A DNA stretch of 64,000 nucleotides, from NCBI RefSeq assembly GCF_943736995.1, contig NZ_OX031157.1, positions 1,027,001 to 1,091,000 on the forward strand. Direction: 5' to 3'. Both the position numbers and the translations under genes were made by a program. Below, in pieces: positions 42,298 to 51,483 of the stretch (the stretch's first letter is position 1; each line of letters starts with the position of its first letter). The stretch comes from Sporosarcina sp. Marseille-Q4943 (lineage in GTDB: Bacteria > Bacillota > Bacilli > Bacillales_A > Planococcaceae). Below the pieces are notes generated by a model that saw only the letters and a list, made by a program, of their open reading frames with translations, was not told the DNA's origin and did not search any database.

Positions 42298-43029
42298 ATG
42301 GACTATGACAATGACTATGAATATTATTCGTCATGTAGAGAAGACAGGGACAGAGACAGAGACCGGGACCGAGACAGAGACAGAGATAGAGATAGAGATA
42401 GAGACCGAGACAGAGACCGGGATAGAGACAGAGACAAAGACAGATGCAGAGACAGAGACAGAGATAGGGACCGAGACCGGGACCGAGACAGAGACAGAGA
42501 TAGAGATAGAGATAGAGACCATGACAGAGACAGAGACAGAGACAGAGATAGAGATAGAGATAGAGATAGAGATAGAGACCGTGACAGAGACAAAGACAGA
42601 TGGTCTGCATTAGATCCTGATGCAAGGCACCCGATCGCTCATTGCAGGAATGAAAGAGATATTACGGGTGCGGATGCAGAGTTGGATACTGATATCGAAC
42701 AGATTTCCAACGAACTAATTGTCATCCGCGACTCTTGCGATGTCACTGTCAGCACGACTGACACGCAAGTTGCCGTATCCCTGCAAGCAGCGCTCCAAGT
42801 AGCCATTGCGATTGTTGTCAACATCTCAATTGCTGATGGTACAAGGGCGGAACGAGTGACAGCTGAATTATTGGAACGAGCACAGATCCGACAGGCCAAC
42901 CGCCAAAGACTGATCATCGTCAACTCCCGTGATATCGAGGTAACTACGGAAGACACCGATGTAGCGATTTCCTTGCAGCTATTACTACAAATCCTCTTGG
43001 CATTAATTGTACAACTGGATATTCTATAA
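42298..43029 (+). CDS. CotX-family spore coat protein with long Asp-Arg repeat
   Basis: A 243-residue protein. Residues ~16-100 are almost pure Asp-Arg dipeptide, broken by occasional K, C and H. The C-terminal ~125 residues are CotX domains in two copies: the first contains SCDVTVSTTDTQVAVSLQAA, the second SRDIEVTTEDTDVAISLQLL; each ends in a hydrophobic helix. B. subtilis CotX is a cross-linked, insoluble outer coat/crust component. The ATG at 42298 follows GGAGGGAAG. The CotW-like gene ends 63 bases upstream, so they form one operon. The repeat is encoded by (GA[C/T]AGA)n hexamers. Confidence 0.85.
   Translation: MDYDNDYEYYSSCREDRDRDRDRDRDRDRDRDRDRDRDRDRDRDRDKDRCRDRDRDRDRDRDRDRDRDRDRDRDHDRDRDRDRDRDRDRDRDRDRDRDKDRWSALDPDARHPIAHCRNERDITGADAELDTDIEQISNELIVIRDSCDVTVSTTDTQVAVSLQAALQVAIAIVVNISIADGTRAERVTAELLERAQIRQANRQRLIIVNSRDIEVTTEDTDVAISLQLLLQILLALIVQLDIL
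42340..42602 (+). repeat. Purine-rich hexamer tract coding (Asp-Arg)n
   Basis: About 40 units of GAYAGA/GACCGG type. Codons vary in their third bases, so the tract is mutable but not perfect. The plus strand is overwhelmingly purine. The complementary strand has a spurious Ser-Leu frame. Confidence 0.95.
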
Positions 43030-43059
43030 GACCAAGAGAATGAGTATGTCTATACACTG

Positions 43060-43094
43060 ACCGCCCCCGCGACTCCCACGTTGACGGGGGCGGT
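43060..43094 (+). terminator. Hairpin after the cotX-like gene
   Basis: ACCGCCCCCG / CGGGGGCGGT with a 15-base loop, 30 bases after the stop; no good T-run follows. Confidence 0.55.
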
Positions 43095-43224
43095 TGTCTG
43101 CAAGGAAATCCCTTTAGCCTAGAGTATGCATCGAACTCTATGCATGTTACGTACTTCTGAATAAAAAGAGGGATTCCCAATCGAAGTCACGAAACTACTA
43201 TCTATAGGGAAAGGAGGAGGTTTT

Positions 43225-45297
43225 ATGAAACCACCTGTAGCAAAACGTATTCCCCATCCCCATGAATTGCATGGCGATGTGCGCGAAGACGACTATTATT
43301 GGCTGAAGGATCGCAATAACCCGGAAGTCATCGAGTATGTAGAGGAAGAGAATCGGTATTTCGAGGAGATCATGCGCCCACTCGAAGAGCAGGCCGAACA
43401 GATTTACGAAAGCATGGTTGACCGGGTTCCCGATTCAGAAGTGAAAGTGCCGGTGCAGCATGGACCATACTTCTACTATTCACGGTTGGACAAAGACAAG
43501 CAATACCCAATCTATGCACGCAAGCGGGCGGCAAGCCGAGAGTTTTTGCCTGAAGCTCCGGAGGAAGTTGTGCTAGATCTGAATGAACTGGCTAAAGACA
43601 GCGACTATTTAAGCGTTACGGTGCAACGGATAAGTTCCAATCATAACTGTCTCGCCTATTTGGAGAACAGGGACGGCACGGACCGGTATACAATCCATGT
43701 CAAGGACTTGGAAACGGACGAGCTTCTACCGGATCGGATTCCGGATGTCTTCTTATATGGCAGCATGGAATGGAGTCGCTGCGGCGATTATATTTTCTAT
43801 ATTACGGTTGATGAGAATCAACGTCCGTACCGATTATGGAGACACCGTCTAGGAAGTGAAGTGAATAATGATGAACTCGTCTTCGAAGAAAAAGACGAAA
43901 CGTTTACATTGTTCGTGTCAAAATCGCAAAGCGGGAAGTTTATTTTTGTTTATTCACATTCGAAAACGTCAAGCGAGATCCGCATGTTGGATGCAGATGC
44001 TCCGTTATCCCCTTGGCAACTGCTCGATGCGCGGCGTGACGGAATTCTATATGACGTCGAGCATTGGGAAGATGACCTGTTCATACTGACAAACGAAGAA
44101 GCGCTAAACTTTCAATTGCTCCGCTGCCCTCTCAATGACCTAGAGTCACGGGTAAAAGTCATTGAGCATAGCGAGGAACGCTATCTTCAAGCTATCTATC
44201 CGTTTCAAGACATGCTGCTCGTTGCTGGTCGTGAGAATGGACTGACGCAGGTCTGGAAGATTCAGGACGGCGAGCTAGAGCGATTTGAATGGGAGGAACC
44301 CCTCTACACGGTTGCGGTCTTATCCGACCAAAGCTATGAGGCGACGGAAGTATTACTTCAATATGAGTCATTGCTTACCCCGAAAACTACTTTCGGGCTG
44401 AACTTAGTGACAGGAGAGAAGCATCGACTGCAAGTTGCCCCTGTCAGTGGAGAGTATGATCGTTCCAGCTATCGGCAAGAGCAATTGTGGGCGGAAGCGG
44501 AAGATGGTGTCAACGTGCCAATGACCGCTGTCTATCGGGAAGGTGCGTTCGACGATGGACCAGCGCCATTGATTCTGTATGGGTATGGATCCTATGGCGC
44601 GAACAGCGATCCGCATTTTGATCCGTACCGCCTTCCGCTCTTGGACAAGGGTGTCGTATTTGTCACAGCGCAAGTACGAGGCGGTTCCGAAATGGGACGA
44701 AGTTGGTATGAAGATGGGAAAATGCAGAAGAAGCGAAACACTTTCACCGATTTTATTGCAGCAGCGAAATATCTTATCGAGCAGGATTACACAACCCCGA
44801 ACCAAATGGCGGCACGCGGAGGCAGTGCGGGAGGCTTGCTCGTAGGTGCAGTCGCTAACATGGCCGGTGAGCTATTTAAGGTCATCGTCCCGGCAGTTCC
44901 ATTCGTCGATGTCGTGACGACGATGCTTGATACGACGATTCCCCTTACCACTTTGGAATGGGACGAGTGGGGCAACCCTCAAGATCGGGAAGATTATTTC
45001 TATATGAAGTCATATAGCCCGTACGACAATGTGGAGGCGAAAGATTATCCGCATATGTATATTACAACCGGTCTGAACGATCCACGTGTCGGATATTGGG
45101 AGCCGGCCAAATGGGTCGCACGAATGAGAGCTTTAAAAACCGATGATAATGTCATCGTGCTTAAAACGAATATGGGTGCCGGCCATTTTGGCAAGTCAGG
45201 CCGATTCAACCACTTGAAAGAAGCTGCAGAATGCTATGCATTCATTCTAGACAAGCTTGGCGCCACTGCCGAATTACCAATTTCCAACCCCCGTTAA
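43225..45297 (+). CDS. ptrB: Oligopeptidase B (S9A prolyl-oligopeptidase family)
   Basis: A 690-residue serine peptidase. The N-terminal ~400 residues form the beta-propeller (opening KRIPHPHELHGDVREDDYYW), the rest the alpha/beta-hydrolase domain with catalytic Ser in RGGSAGGLLVGA near residue 530, Asp in TGLNDPRVGYWEP near 615 and His in GAGHFGKSGR near 652. It cleaves short peptides after basic residues. It has no signal peptide and is cytosolic. RBS AAAGGAGGAGG. Own terminator immediately after the stop. Confidence 0.92.
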   Translation: MKPPVAKRIPHPHELHGDVREDDYYWLKDRNNPEVIEYVEEENRYFEEIMRPLEEQAEQIYESMVDRVPDSEVKVPVQHGPYFYYSRLDKDKQYPIYARKRAASREFLPEAPEEVVLDLNELAKDSDYLSVTVQRISSNHNCLAYLENRDGTDRYTIHVKDLETDELLPDRIPDVFLYGSMEWSRCGDYIFYITVDENQRPYRLWRHRLGSEVNNDELVFEEKDETFTLFVSKSQSGKFIFVYSHSKTSSEIRMLDADAPLSPWQLLDARRDGILYDVEHWEDDLFILTNEEALNFQLLRCPLNDLESRVKVIEHSEERYLQAIYPFQDMLLVAGRENGLTQVWKIQDGELERFEWEEPLYTVAVLSDQSYEATEVLLQYESLLTPKTTFGLNLVTGEKHRLQVAPVSGEYDRSSYRQEQLWAEAEDGVNVPMTAVYREGAFDDGPAPLILYGYGSYGANSDPHFDPYRLPLLDKGVVFVTAQVRGGSEMGRSWYEDGKMQKKRNTFTDFIAAAKYLIEQDYTTPNQMAARGGSAGGLLVGAVANMAGELFKVIVPAVPFVDVVTTMLDTTIPLTTLEWDEWGNPQDREDYFYMKSYSPYDNVEAKDYPHMYITTGLNDPRVGYWEPAKWVARMRALKTDDNVIVLKTNMGAGHFGKSGRFNHLKEAAECYAFILDKLGATAELPISNPR

Positions 45298-45314
45298 TTC
45301 GGGGGTTTTCTTTT
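45286..45314 (+). terminator. Terminator of the oligopeptidase gene
   Basis: AACCCCCG / CGGGGGTT with a TTAATT loop that includes the stop codon, followed by TTCTTTTG. Confidence 0.85.
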
Positions 45315-45395
45315 GAATGAATGGCATTTAGATTCAGCTATGAATGACTGTCATCCTCGCAATTTGACTATACTGTCGTTCGAGGAGTGATGGAT

Positions 45396-46574
45396 ATGTA
45401 TAAATTATTGTCACATAATGATTTGGATGGTGTTGGTTGCGGTATTTTAGCGAAGATTGCTTTCGGCAAGCAAGTTAAAGTGCGCTATAATTCCGTTTCT
45501 GGTTTAGACCGGGAAGTAGAATGGTTTTTGGAGAATGAAGATAAGGAAACTTTTTTGTTCATTACAGATTTGTCGGTCAATGAAGAAAACGAGAAAAGGC
45601 TCGAGGCGTTTTATGAAGATGGCGGAAAGGTCCAATTGCTTGATCACCATAAAACAGCGCTTCACTTTAACGAGTATGAGTGGAGTCATGTCGTCGTAGA
45701 GGACGATGAAGGTAAATTAACTTCAGCGACTTCCCTATTTTTTGAATACCTTGTGACACACCAGCTTATGGAACCATCGGAATCGATAGCCGAATTCGTC
45801 GAGCTCGTCAGGCAGTATGATACGTGGGAATGGGAAAAAAATAATAATCAGTCTGCACAACGTCTTAACGCCCTCTTTTTCCTCATCACAATTGATGAAT
45901 TTGAAGAAAAGATGATTGATCGACTACTTTCAGACGACCATTTCCACTTTGATGAATTCGAAAAGAAAATACTCGATATGGAAGAAGATAAAATTGAGCG
46001 CTATATTCGCCGAAAGAGGCGAGGTCTCGTCCAGACGCAAGCAGGCGACCTTTTTGCCGGAATTGTTTATGCAGAATCGTACCATTCAGAGCTTGGCAAT
46101 GAACTTGGCAAAGAATACCCGCATCTTGATTACATCGTCATCTTAAACATGAGTGGGAAACGAATCGGTTTTCGAACAATTCATGACCATGTTGATGTAT
46201 CTGAAGTTGCCGGGCAATTCGGCGGAGGCGGTCATGCAAAAGCTTCTGGATGCTCATTGACCAAGGATGCTTTTCAACAATTTGTGCTGGACACGTTCCA
46301 CTTGGAACCATTAAGGGAAGACGCGCGACGCAATCGCTACAATGTGAAACATTCTTCGTTCGGTTCCCTCTATAAAAACCGAATGGATGTGAGCTTTTTC
46401 ATCTATCCGGAAGACGATCAAGCATGGGCCATTAAACAAAATAACGAAAAGATAGATCAGCCTTTTGCGAGCTTCGAGGAAGCGGAGCGTTTCCTTAAAA
46501 GAAACTACGAAGCATGGCTTGTACGGGACGATGCTTTCGTCAATTATTTAATAGAACAGATACGTAATAAATAA
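45396..46574 (+). CDS. nrnB: NrnB-like DHH/DHHA1 oligoribonuclease
   Basis: A 392-residue DHH-family phosphoesterase: LSHNDLDGVGCGILAKIAFG at the N-terminus (DHH motif I), FITDLS near 52, LLDHHKTA near 82 and the DHHA1 signature GGGGHAKASG near 275. The size and opening match B. subtilis NrnB (YngD), a nanoRNase that degrades 2-5-mer RNAs. It is a single gene followed by a ~146-bp element. A degenerate 3' copy lies at 55741-56221. The start at 45396 is chosen for the GAGGAGTG spacing. Confidence 0.82.
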   Translation: MYKLLSHNDLDGVGCGILAKIAFGKQVKVRYNSVSGLDREVEWFLENEDKETFLFITDLSVNEENEKRLEAFYEDGGKVQLLDHHKTALHFNEYEWSHVVVEDDEGKLTSATSLFFEYLVTHQLMEPSESIAEFVELVRQYDTWEWEKNNNQSAQRLNALFFLITIDEFEEKMIDRLLSDDHFHFDEFEKKILDMEEDKIERYIRRKRRGLVQTQAGDLFAGIVYAESYHSELGNELGKEYPHLDYIVILNMSGKRIGFRTIHDHVDVSEVAGQFGGGGHAKASGCSLTKDAFQQFVLDTFHLEPLREDARRNRYNVKHSSFGSLYKNRMDVSFFIYPEDDQAWAIKQNNEKIDQPFASFEEAERFLKRNYEAWLVRDDAFVNYLIEQIRNK

Positions 46575-46576
46575 GA

Positions 46577-46592
46577 GGCGCCTGTGCAGCAA
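46577..46592. repeat. Terminus fragment of the ~146-bp element
   Basis: GGCGCCTGTGCAGCAA, the left terminus only, three bases after the nrnB stop and 11 bases before full copy E. It looks like a leftover of an earlier copy. Confidence 0.75.
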
Positions 46593-46602
46593 ACTCATAA
46601 GT

Positions 46603-46748
46603 GGTGCCTGTGCAGTAAACTATTCTGACTATGCACTACAATTGAATAAAATACATTTGGAATCCACTCATATCAATGTTTACATTTTGAATATGTGAAT
46701 TTCTATACATTACAATGAATTGTCATAAATGTGTGCTGCACAGGCACC
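46603..46748. repeat. ~146-bp inverted-repeat element, copy E
   Basis: Begins GGTGCCTGTGCAG, ends TGCACAGGCACC; internal ATGCACTACAATTGAATAA and GAATTGTCATAAATGTG. Between nrnB (+) and bdhA (-). Confidence 0.9.
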
Positions 46749-46801
46749 GGCAAAATTCTGATAAATAAAAGCGGGCTCTCTTAGATGAGAGGCCGCTTCA
46801 T

Positions 46802-47569
46802 TTATTGCACTGTATATCCACCATCTAGTACTACCGCTTGGCCGGTCATGCCTTTCGCTGCATCGCTCGCAAGGAATAGAGCCAAATCGGCGATTTCCTT
46901 AACGTCTAATAGTCTCTTCTGAGGAACCAATGGATATATGACTTCCTCCAGAACGGATTCAAGTGGGACATTGCGTGTCGTCGCTAAGTCTTCTAGCTGA
47001 TTGCGCACTAACGGCGTGTCAACATAGCCAGGACAGATTGCGTTCACCGTAATCCCATCTGCTGCCGTTTCCAAAGCTGCCACTTTCGTCAACCCGATGA
47101 CACCATGCTTCGCTGAGTTATATGCGGCTTTCCCTGCGAAACCGACTAGTCCATTGATGGAAGCCATGTTCAGGATACGTCCAAAACCATTTTTCCTCAT
47201 ATGTGGCAATACGAGCTTTGTTGCGATAAATGGCGCCGTCAGCATAATTTTAACGAGCAATTCAAACCGCTCCGTCGGAAAATCCTCAAGCATCGCAACA
47301 TGCTGCATCCCTGCATTATTAATGAGTATATCAATTCGTCCAAAATGATCGATTGCTTCATTGATCGCCTTTTCCAAATCTGCTTCAGACGTGACATCGC
47401 ACTTGATGCCAATTGCGTCTTTACTGAGACTTTGGGCAGCAGCCTTCACTTTTTCCTCATTGATATCCGAAAGCACCACCTTCGCACCGGCCTCTGAAAA
47501 TTCTTGGGCAATTTCAAAGCCGATCCCTTGGGCAGCTCCTGTGATAAATAAAACTTTTCCTTCTACCAT
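46802..47569 (-). CDS. bdhA: 3-hydroxybutyrate dehydrogenase (SDR family)
   Basis: A 255-residue short-chain dehydrogenase: TGAAQGIG (NAD binding) near residue 10, INNAGMQHVA near 85, catalytic Ser in MASINGLVG near 138 and Y-x3-K in YNSAKHG near 152. The QHVA and ICPGYVDTPLVRNQ segments are typical of D-3-hydroxybutyrate dehydrogenase, which makes acetoacetate. It is downstream of a GntP permease, a common pairing for hydroxybutyrate use. The ATG at 47569 has GGAGG; longer frames upstream run through the permease end. Confidence 0.88.
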   Translation of the reverse strand: MVEGKVLFITGAAQGIGFEIAQEFSEAGAKVVLSDINEEKVKAAAQSLSKDAIGIKCDVTSEADLEKAINEAIDHFGRIDILINNAGMQHVAMLEDFPTERFELLVKIMLTAPFIATKLVLPHMRKNGFGRILNMASINGLVGFAGKAAYNSAKHGVIGLTKVAALETAADGITVNAICPGYVDTPLVRNQLEDLATTRNVPLESVLEEVIYPLVPQKRLLDVKEIADLALFLASDAAKGMTGQAVVLDGGYTVQ

Positions 47570-47679
47570 GCGAATTCCTCCCGAAACAAAAATACAGGGC
47601 GCCTGACGCGATATACTCAAGGCGCCCCAAAGTTCGAACAGTCGTCCATTCTTCAGTTTAACTGGTTCATATGAATTGG

Positions 47680-49008
47680 TTAAATCCCAAATCCAAAGGA
47701 GAACAAGATGATTGCAATCGCCACGCCAATGACTGGAACGATGACAGTTAAGGCGCCCACTGGACCATATGCATCTCGGTGTGATTCTCCACAAATAGAC
47801 TGAATCGTTGTCACGACATAGCCGTTATGCGGGAGGGAATCAAGTGCACCAGACGAGATGGCGACAACACGGTGCAACGCCTCCGGATTTACTCCCATGT
47901 CCATATAATGCGGTGCAATCAATGGCAAGGCAATCGTCTGGCCACCTGATGCAGAACCAGTCATACCTGCAATGACCGATACCGCTATGGCTGCACCAAT
48001 TAAAGGAGAGCCTGGAATGTTCGTCATAGCTTCTACAGCCATTTGGAAAGCAGGAACCGCTTTTGCCACTCCACCGAATCCGACGACAGCGGCAGTGTTT
48101 CCAATTGCAACAATTGCTCCAAGCGTACCAGCTGAAACAGCTGCACCAAAATTCGTGGAATATTTTCTTCCTACAATATAAGTAGCGATAATCCCACCGA
48201 GCAACGCGACAATCAATGCGGATTGCGCTAACGAATCGTGGAAAATAAATGATATGATCAATACAACAGCCAAAGGAATCATGGACAAGAATGGATTTGG
48301 CAGTTTACGAGTCGTATCGAATGCCGGATCCGATTCCCTACCGACGAACCGCTCACCCTTGTTAACTGCTTTTGTCACCATTCTCTTCAGCCACCAGTAT
48401 CCAAACACCGCCATGAACACGGCGACAATTAAACTGACTTCCCAGCCTGCGTACGCAGTTGTATTCAAATACGGGATCGGAATCCAGTTTTGAATTTCCG
48501 GTGATCCGGCAGAGGTCATCGTAAATGTGACCGATCCAAGAGCAAGTGTCGCGGGAATGAATCTTCTTGGCAAATCAGCCTGTTTAAATAAAGAGATGGC
48601 CATAGGATAGACGGAGAATGCAACAACGAACAAACTTACGCCACCATAAGTCAAAATTGCACAAGCGGCTACAATTGCCAATACGGCATATTTCATCCCC
48701 ATTTTATCTACAAACCATTTTGCAACGGCATCCGCCGCTCCGCTATCTTCCATCACTTTCCCGAATACAGCACCAAGCAAGAACATCATATACCAAGATG
48801 CAATAAAGGAAGTGAATCCACCCATATAACTTGTTACAAAATCAGCTTGCCCTTCATCAGCAAGTTTTGCGAATAGCGGCATTCCACTCATTAACGCAAC
48901 AAACAATGCAGAAATAGGACCTACGATCAAAATATTGACGCCCTTCATTGTCAGGAAAATAAGAAGAACGAGTCCCCCAATCAAACCAATCATCCCTAAT
49001 GCTTCCAT
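47680..49008 (-). CDS. GntP-family permease, probable 3-hydroxybutyrate transporter
   Basis: A 442-residue protein with about 12 membrane segments of the GntP family (gluconate:H+ symporters); TYGGVSLFVVAFSVYPMA near residue 125, TMTSAGSPEIQNWIPI near 168 and SGALDSLPHNGYVVT near 390 are family blocks. With bdhA 110 bp downstream, hydroxybutyrate is the likely substrate rather than gluconate. A catabolite-repression (cre) site lies upstream. RBS GGGGGAAA. Confidence 0.85.
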   Translation of the reverse strand: MEALGMIGLIGGLVLLIFLTMKGVNILIVGPISALFVALMSGMPLFAKLADEGQADFVTSYMGGFTSFIASWYMMFLLGAVFGKVMEDSGAADAVAKWFVDKMGMKYAVLAIVAACAILTYGGVSLFVVAFSVYPMAISLFKQADLPRRFIPATLALGSVTFTMTSAGSPEIQNWIPIPYLNTTAYAGWEVSLIVAVFMAVFGYWWLKRMVTKAVNKGERFVGRESDPAFDTTRKLPNPFLSMIPLAVVLIISFIFHDSLAQSALIVALLGGIIATYIVGRKYSTNFGAAVSAGTLGAIVAIGNTAAVVGFGGVAKAVPAFQMAVEAMTNIPGSPLIGAAIAVSVIAGMTGSASGGQTIALPLIAPHYMDMGVNPEALHRVVAISSGALDSLPHNGYVVTTIQSICGESHRDAYGPVGALTVIVPVIGVAIAIILFSFGFGI

Positions 49009-49130
49009 TGCATTTCCCCCAAATATAATTGTAATTTTCAGTTAATATTATTCAAAAAATAATGACAATTGCTACATTACAATTCATCAATAGCTCGTCT
49101 CCCTAAAATTCACCTCCTGCGTATGTAGAT

Positions 49131-49145
49131 AGAAAACGCTTTCAA
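49131..49145 (-). promoter_or_regulatory. cre (CcpA-binding) site upstream of the GntP-bdhA operon
   Basis: Minus strand TTGAAAGCGTTTTCT matches WTGNAANCGNWNNCW at every defined position. It lies about 120 bp before the GntP start and just below a possible promoter (TTGCAA, 17 bp, TTAAAT at ~49145-49175), suggesting glucose repression. Confidence 0.65.
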
Positions 49146-49210
49146 TTCATTTAATCAAAGCTTATGAAAACTTGCAAACCCTTATTTCTAAACGTTTTAC
49201 AAGATAACAA

Positions 49211-49238
49211 GAAAAAACAGTCCAAAATCTCGGACTGT
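49211..49238 (-). terminator. Terminator of the PAS/AAA+ regulator gene
   Basis: ACAGTCC / GGACTGT with an eight-base loop, followed on the minus strand by TTTTTTC. Upstream of it (49265-49305) lie repeated TGCGGAA/GTGCG words. The remaining 49009-49324 holds the cre site and promoter. Confidence 0.8.
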
Positions 49239-49324
49239 TTACGTATACCCCTTTCCAATATATGAAGCACGCATTTCCGCACGTCCGAAATTCCGCACAC
49301 CTGTCCAGAAAATCGGAAAATAGG

Positions 49325-50665
49325 TCAAAACTCATATTTTTTCATTTTCTCATAAAACGTACTTCTACTTAACCCTAACACCTTTGCCGCTTCTCTTTTA
49401 TTCGGGTACATCTGAAGAGTTTCAGCAATGATATTCCCCTCCAATTGCTCAATCGCTTGCTGTAACGTTTGGGTGTTGCCTGTATAGTATCGGGACTTGG
49501 CTCGGACTCCTTGAGGCAGGACACTAGGTTCTATCACATCTCCATTTGTTAAATAGACTGCCGCTTGGATGACGTTCTGCAATTCCCTCACGTTCCCCGG
49601 CCAACTATATTCTTTTAAAGTTTGCATCGTCTCCGGTGCAATTGAAAGATTGCGCTTCCCCACTGTCGCAATCGTTTCGTGAAAAAAGTGATTTGTAATT
49701 TCCTCGAAATCATCCATCCGCTGACGAAGCGGTGGAATTTGTAGCGTAACTGCATGAATTCGATAATACAGATCCTCGCGAAATTTCCCAGATTCCATTA
49801 AGTTTTTTAGCGGTTGATTCACAGCAGCTATGATTCGGATATTTACTTTATTTGCATTATGTGATCCAATCGGTTCAATCGTGCCCTCCTGGAGCACCCT
49901 CAATAATTTAACTTGCATCGATAGTGGCATGTCCCCTAAATCATCCAAGAACAATGTCCCGCCTTCAGCTTGATGAATCCTCCCTTTTCTTTGGATTTGT
50001 TCTGTAGATCCAACACTGCCAAAAAGCTCAAGTTCAAGAAACTCTGCAGGAATTGCTGCACAGTTCACTTTTACAAAAGGCTTTTCAGAGCGGTTCGATA
50101 GGTAATGAATACTTTGCGCAAACATTTCCTTTCCAGTTCCGCTTTCTCCTTGGATCAATACAGGTAAATCACTTGGGGCGATCATTTGAATGGTTTCTTT
50201 AATTGATCGAATTGAATCGGAAGATCCAAGAATATCTTGTAGCTGGAATGTCGTTTTCTCTGCCGTCTGTCCAATCTTAATTTTCTCCATCGTCGTTCTC
50301 ACTTGAGAGCTCAAGTTATGCCAATCGTTCATGTCTCGAAAGATGACACTTCCGAAAGCCCCGACAATTTCTCCATCCACTCTCACTGGAACACGGTTCG
50401 CTAACATGTAGTTCCCTTTTATGAAGTGCGGCGATGCGACATGTTCCTCACCCGTCTCTACAACTTCATGCATACGTGAGTTTTCAATGACTTCATTCAC
50501 CGGCTTTCCGATTGCTTCTTCACGAGTCGTTTCAAGGAACTTACAGTATTCTTCATTGATATATAAAATGTTCGATTCTTTATCGACGACAACAAACCAC
50601 TGAAATGCATTCTCCAATATTTCTAGTAAGACCGATTCCGTTAATCTATCCGTTACCGACGTCAT
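49325..50665 (-). CDS. PAS-AAA+-Fis regulator resembling sigma54 activators but without GAFTGA
   Basis: A 446-residue regulator. PAS domain ~15-115 (FQWFVVVDKESNILYINEEY); AAA+ domain ~150-375 with Walker A QGESGTGKEMFAQ and Walker B GGTLFLDDLGDMP; Fis-type HTH at the end (NKREAAKVLGLSRSTFYEKM). The loop that contacts sigma54, normally ELFG-x3-GAFTGA, reads ELFGSVGSTEQIQRKGR here. Loss of GAFTGA suggests control at ordinary promoters, as for TyrR. It is upstream of GntP-bdhA and probably regulates them in response to a ligand sensed by the PAS domain. ATG at 50665 behind GGAGGGG. Confidence 0.85.
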   Translation of the reverse strand: MTSVTDRLTESVLLEILENAFQWFVVVDKESNILYINEEYCKFLETTREEAIGKPVNEVIENSRMHEVVETGEEHVASPHFIKGNYMLANRVPVRVDGEIVGAFGSVIFRDMNDWHNLSSQVRTTMEKIKIGQTAEKTTFQLQDILGSSDSIRSIKETIQMIAPSDLPVLIQGESGTGKEMFAQSIHYLSNRSEKPFVKVNCAAIPAEFLELELFGSVGSTEQIQRKGRIHQAEGGTLFLDDLGDMPLSMQVKLLRVLQEGTIEPIGSHNANKVNIRIIAAVNQPLKNLMESGKFREDLYYRIHAVTLQIPPLRQRMDDFEEITNHFFHETIATVGKRNLSIAPETMQTLKEYSWPGNVRELQNVIQAAVYLTNGDVIEPSVLPQGVRAKSRYYTGNTQTLQQAIEQLEGNIIAETLQMYPNKREAAKVLGLSRSTFYEKMKKYEF

Positions 50666-50802
50666 TATACCCCTCCACCATATCCCTAGTAATCTCATCT
50701 TCTCAAAATAGTAAATATAGTGCAAACAGATAAATTTTAACCGGAAAATAAAAATGAGGTGAACTCATCCATGTTCGAATGAATTTCACCTCATGTCTAT
50801 CG

Positions 50803-51462
50803 TTATTGATTCAAATCATAAATTTGACCTTTAATTAAATACGCGGCACTTTCGGCGATGTTCGTAATATGGTCAGCAGTCCGTTCAAGGTAACGATTGA
50901 TGAATAGTAATTGTACGAGCTGTGTTGTTTCTTCTGGATGCTCACGTAAATAGCCAGTTATGCTTTTATATGTTTCCGCATAGTAATTGTCGACTTGATC
51001 GTCCAACCCGGCAACTTCCTTAGCAAACGCCATGTTTCCATCGATGAATGCAGACACCGCCTTTTGAAGCATAGTAAGGGAGATCTCATTCATTTGCTCT
51101 AGCTTTGTAATATTGATGAGCGATTCGGTTTTTCCGATTTTCGCAGTCGCTTTCGCGATATTTACTGCAAAGTCTGCAATCCGTTCGATATCAGAAGTGA
51201 TTTTCAATGATGCTATGATTCTTCGCAGATCGGTTGCAAATGGTTGCTCTTTCGCAATAAGCCACACAGCAAATTGGTTAATTTCGTGGTCCAGATTATC
51301 AATGGCTGTGTCTTCATCAATGACTCGCAACGCCAATTCGACATCTTGCGTTTTAAAAGCTGTGAAAGCTTTCTCAAATGCAGATACAGTAAGCTTGTTC
51401 ATCTCATTCATTTTGTTTTGCAATTCTTGCAAGTTCTTGTCAAAGTATTTCCTTGCGTTCAT
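50803..51462 (-). CDS. phoU: Phosphate transport regulator PhoU
   Basis: A 219-residue, all-helical protein with two PhoU repeats; ANKLxxE-type metal motifs are visible as EDTAIDNLDHEINQF near residue 53 and VAGLDDQVDNYYAE near 148. It links the Pst transporter to phosphate-responsive signalling. Last gene of pstS-C-A-B-phoU, 20 bp after pstB. ATG at 51462 behind AAGGGGTGA. Confidence 0.92.
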   Translation of the reverse strand: MNARKYFDKNLQELQNKMNEMNKLTVSAFEKAFTAFKTQDVELALRVIDEDTAIDNLDHEINQFAVWLIAKEQPFATDLRRIIASLKITSDIERIADFAVNIAKATAKIGKTESLINITKLEQMNEISLTMLQKAVSAFIDGNMAFAKEVAGLDDQVDNYYAETYKSITGYLREHPEETTQLVQLLFINRYLERTADHITNIAESAAYLIKGQIYDLNQ

Positions 51463-51483
51463 GAATGTCACCCCTTGATTTGG

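Noticed and set aside
42324..42593. Ser-Leu/Ser-Arg repeat protein on the minus strand
   Set aside because: Complement of the Asp-Arg hexamer tract of the CotX-like gene; no start signal.
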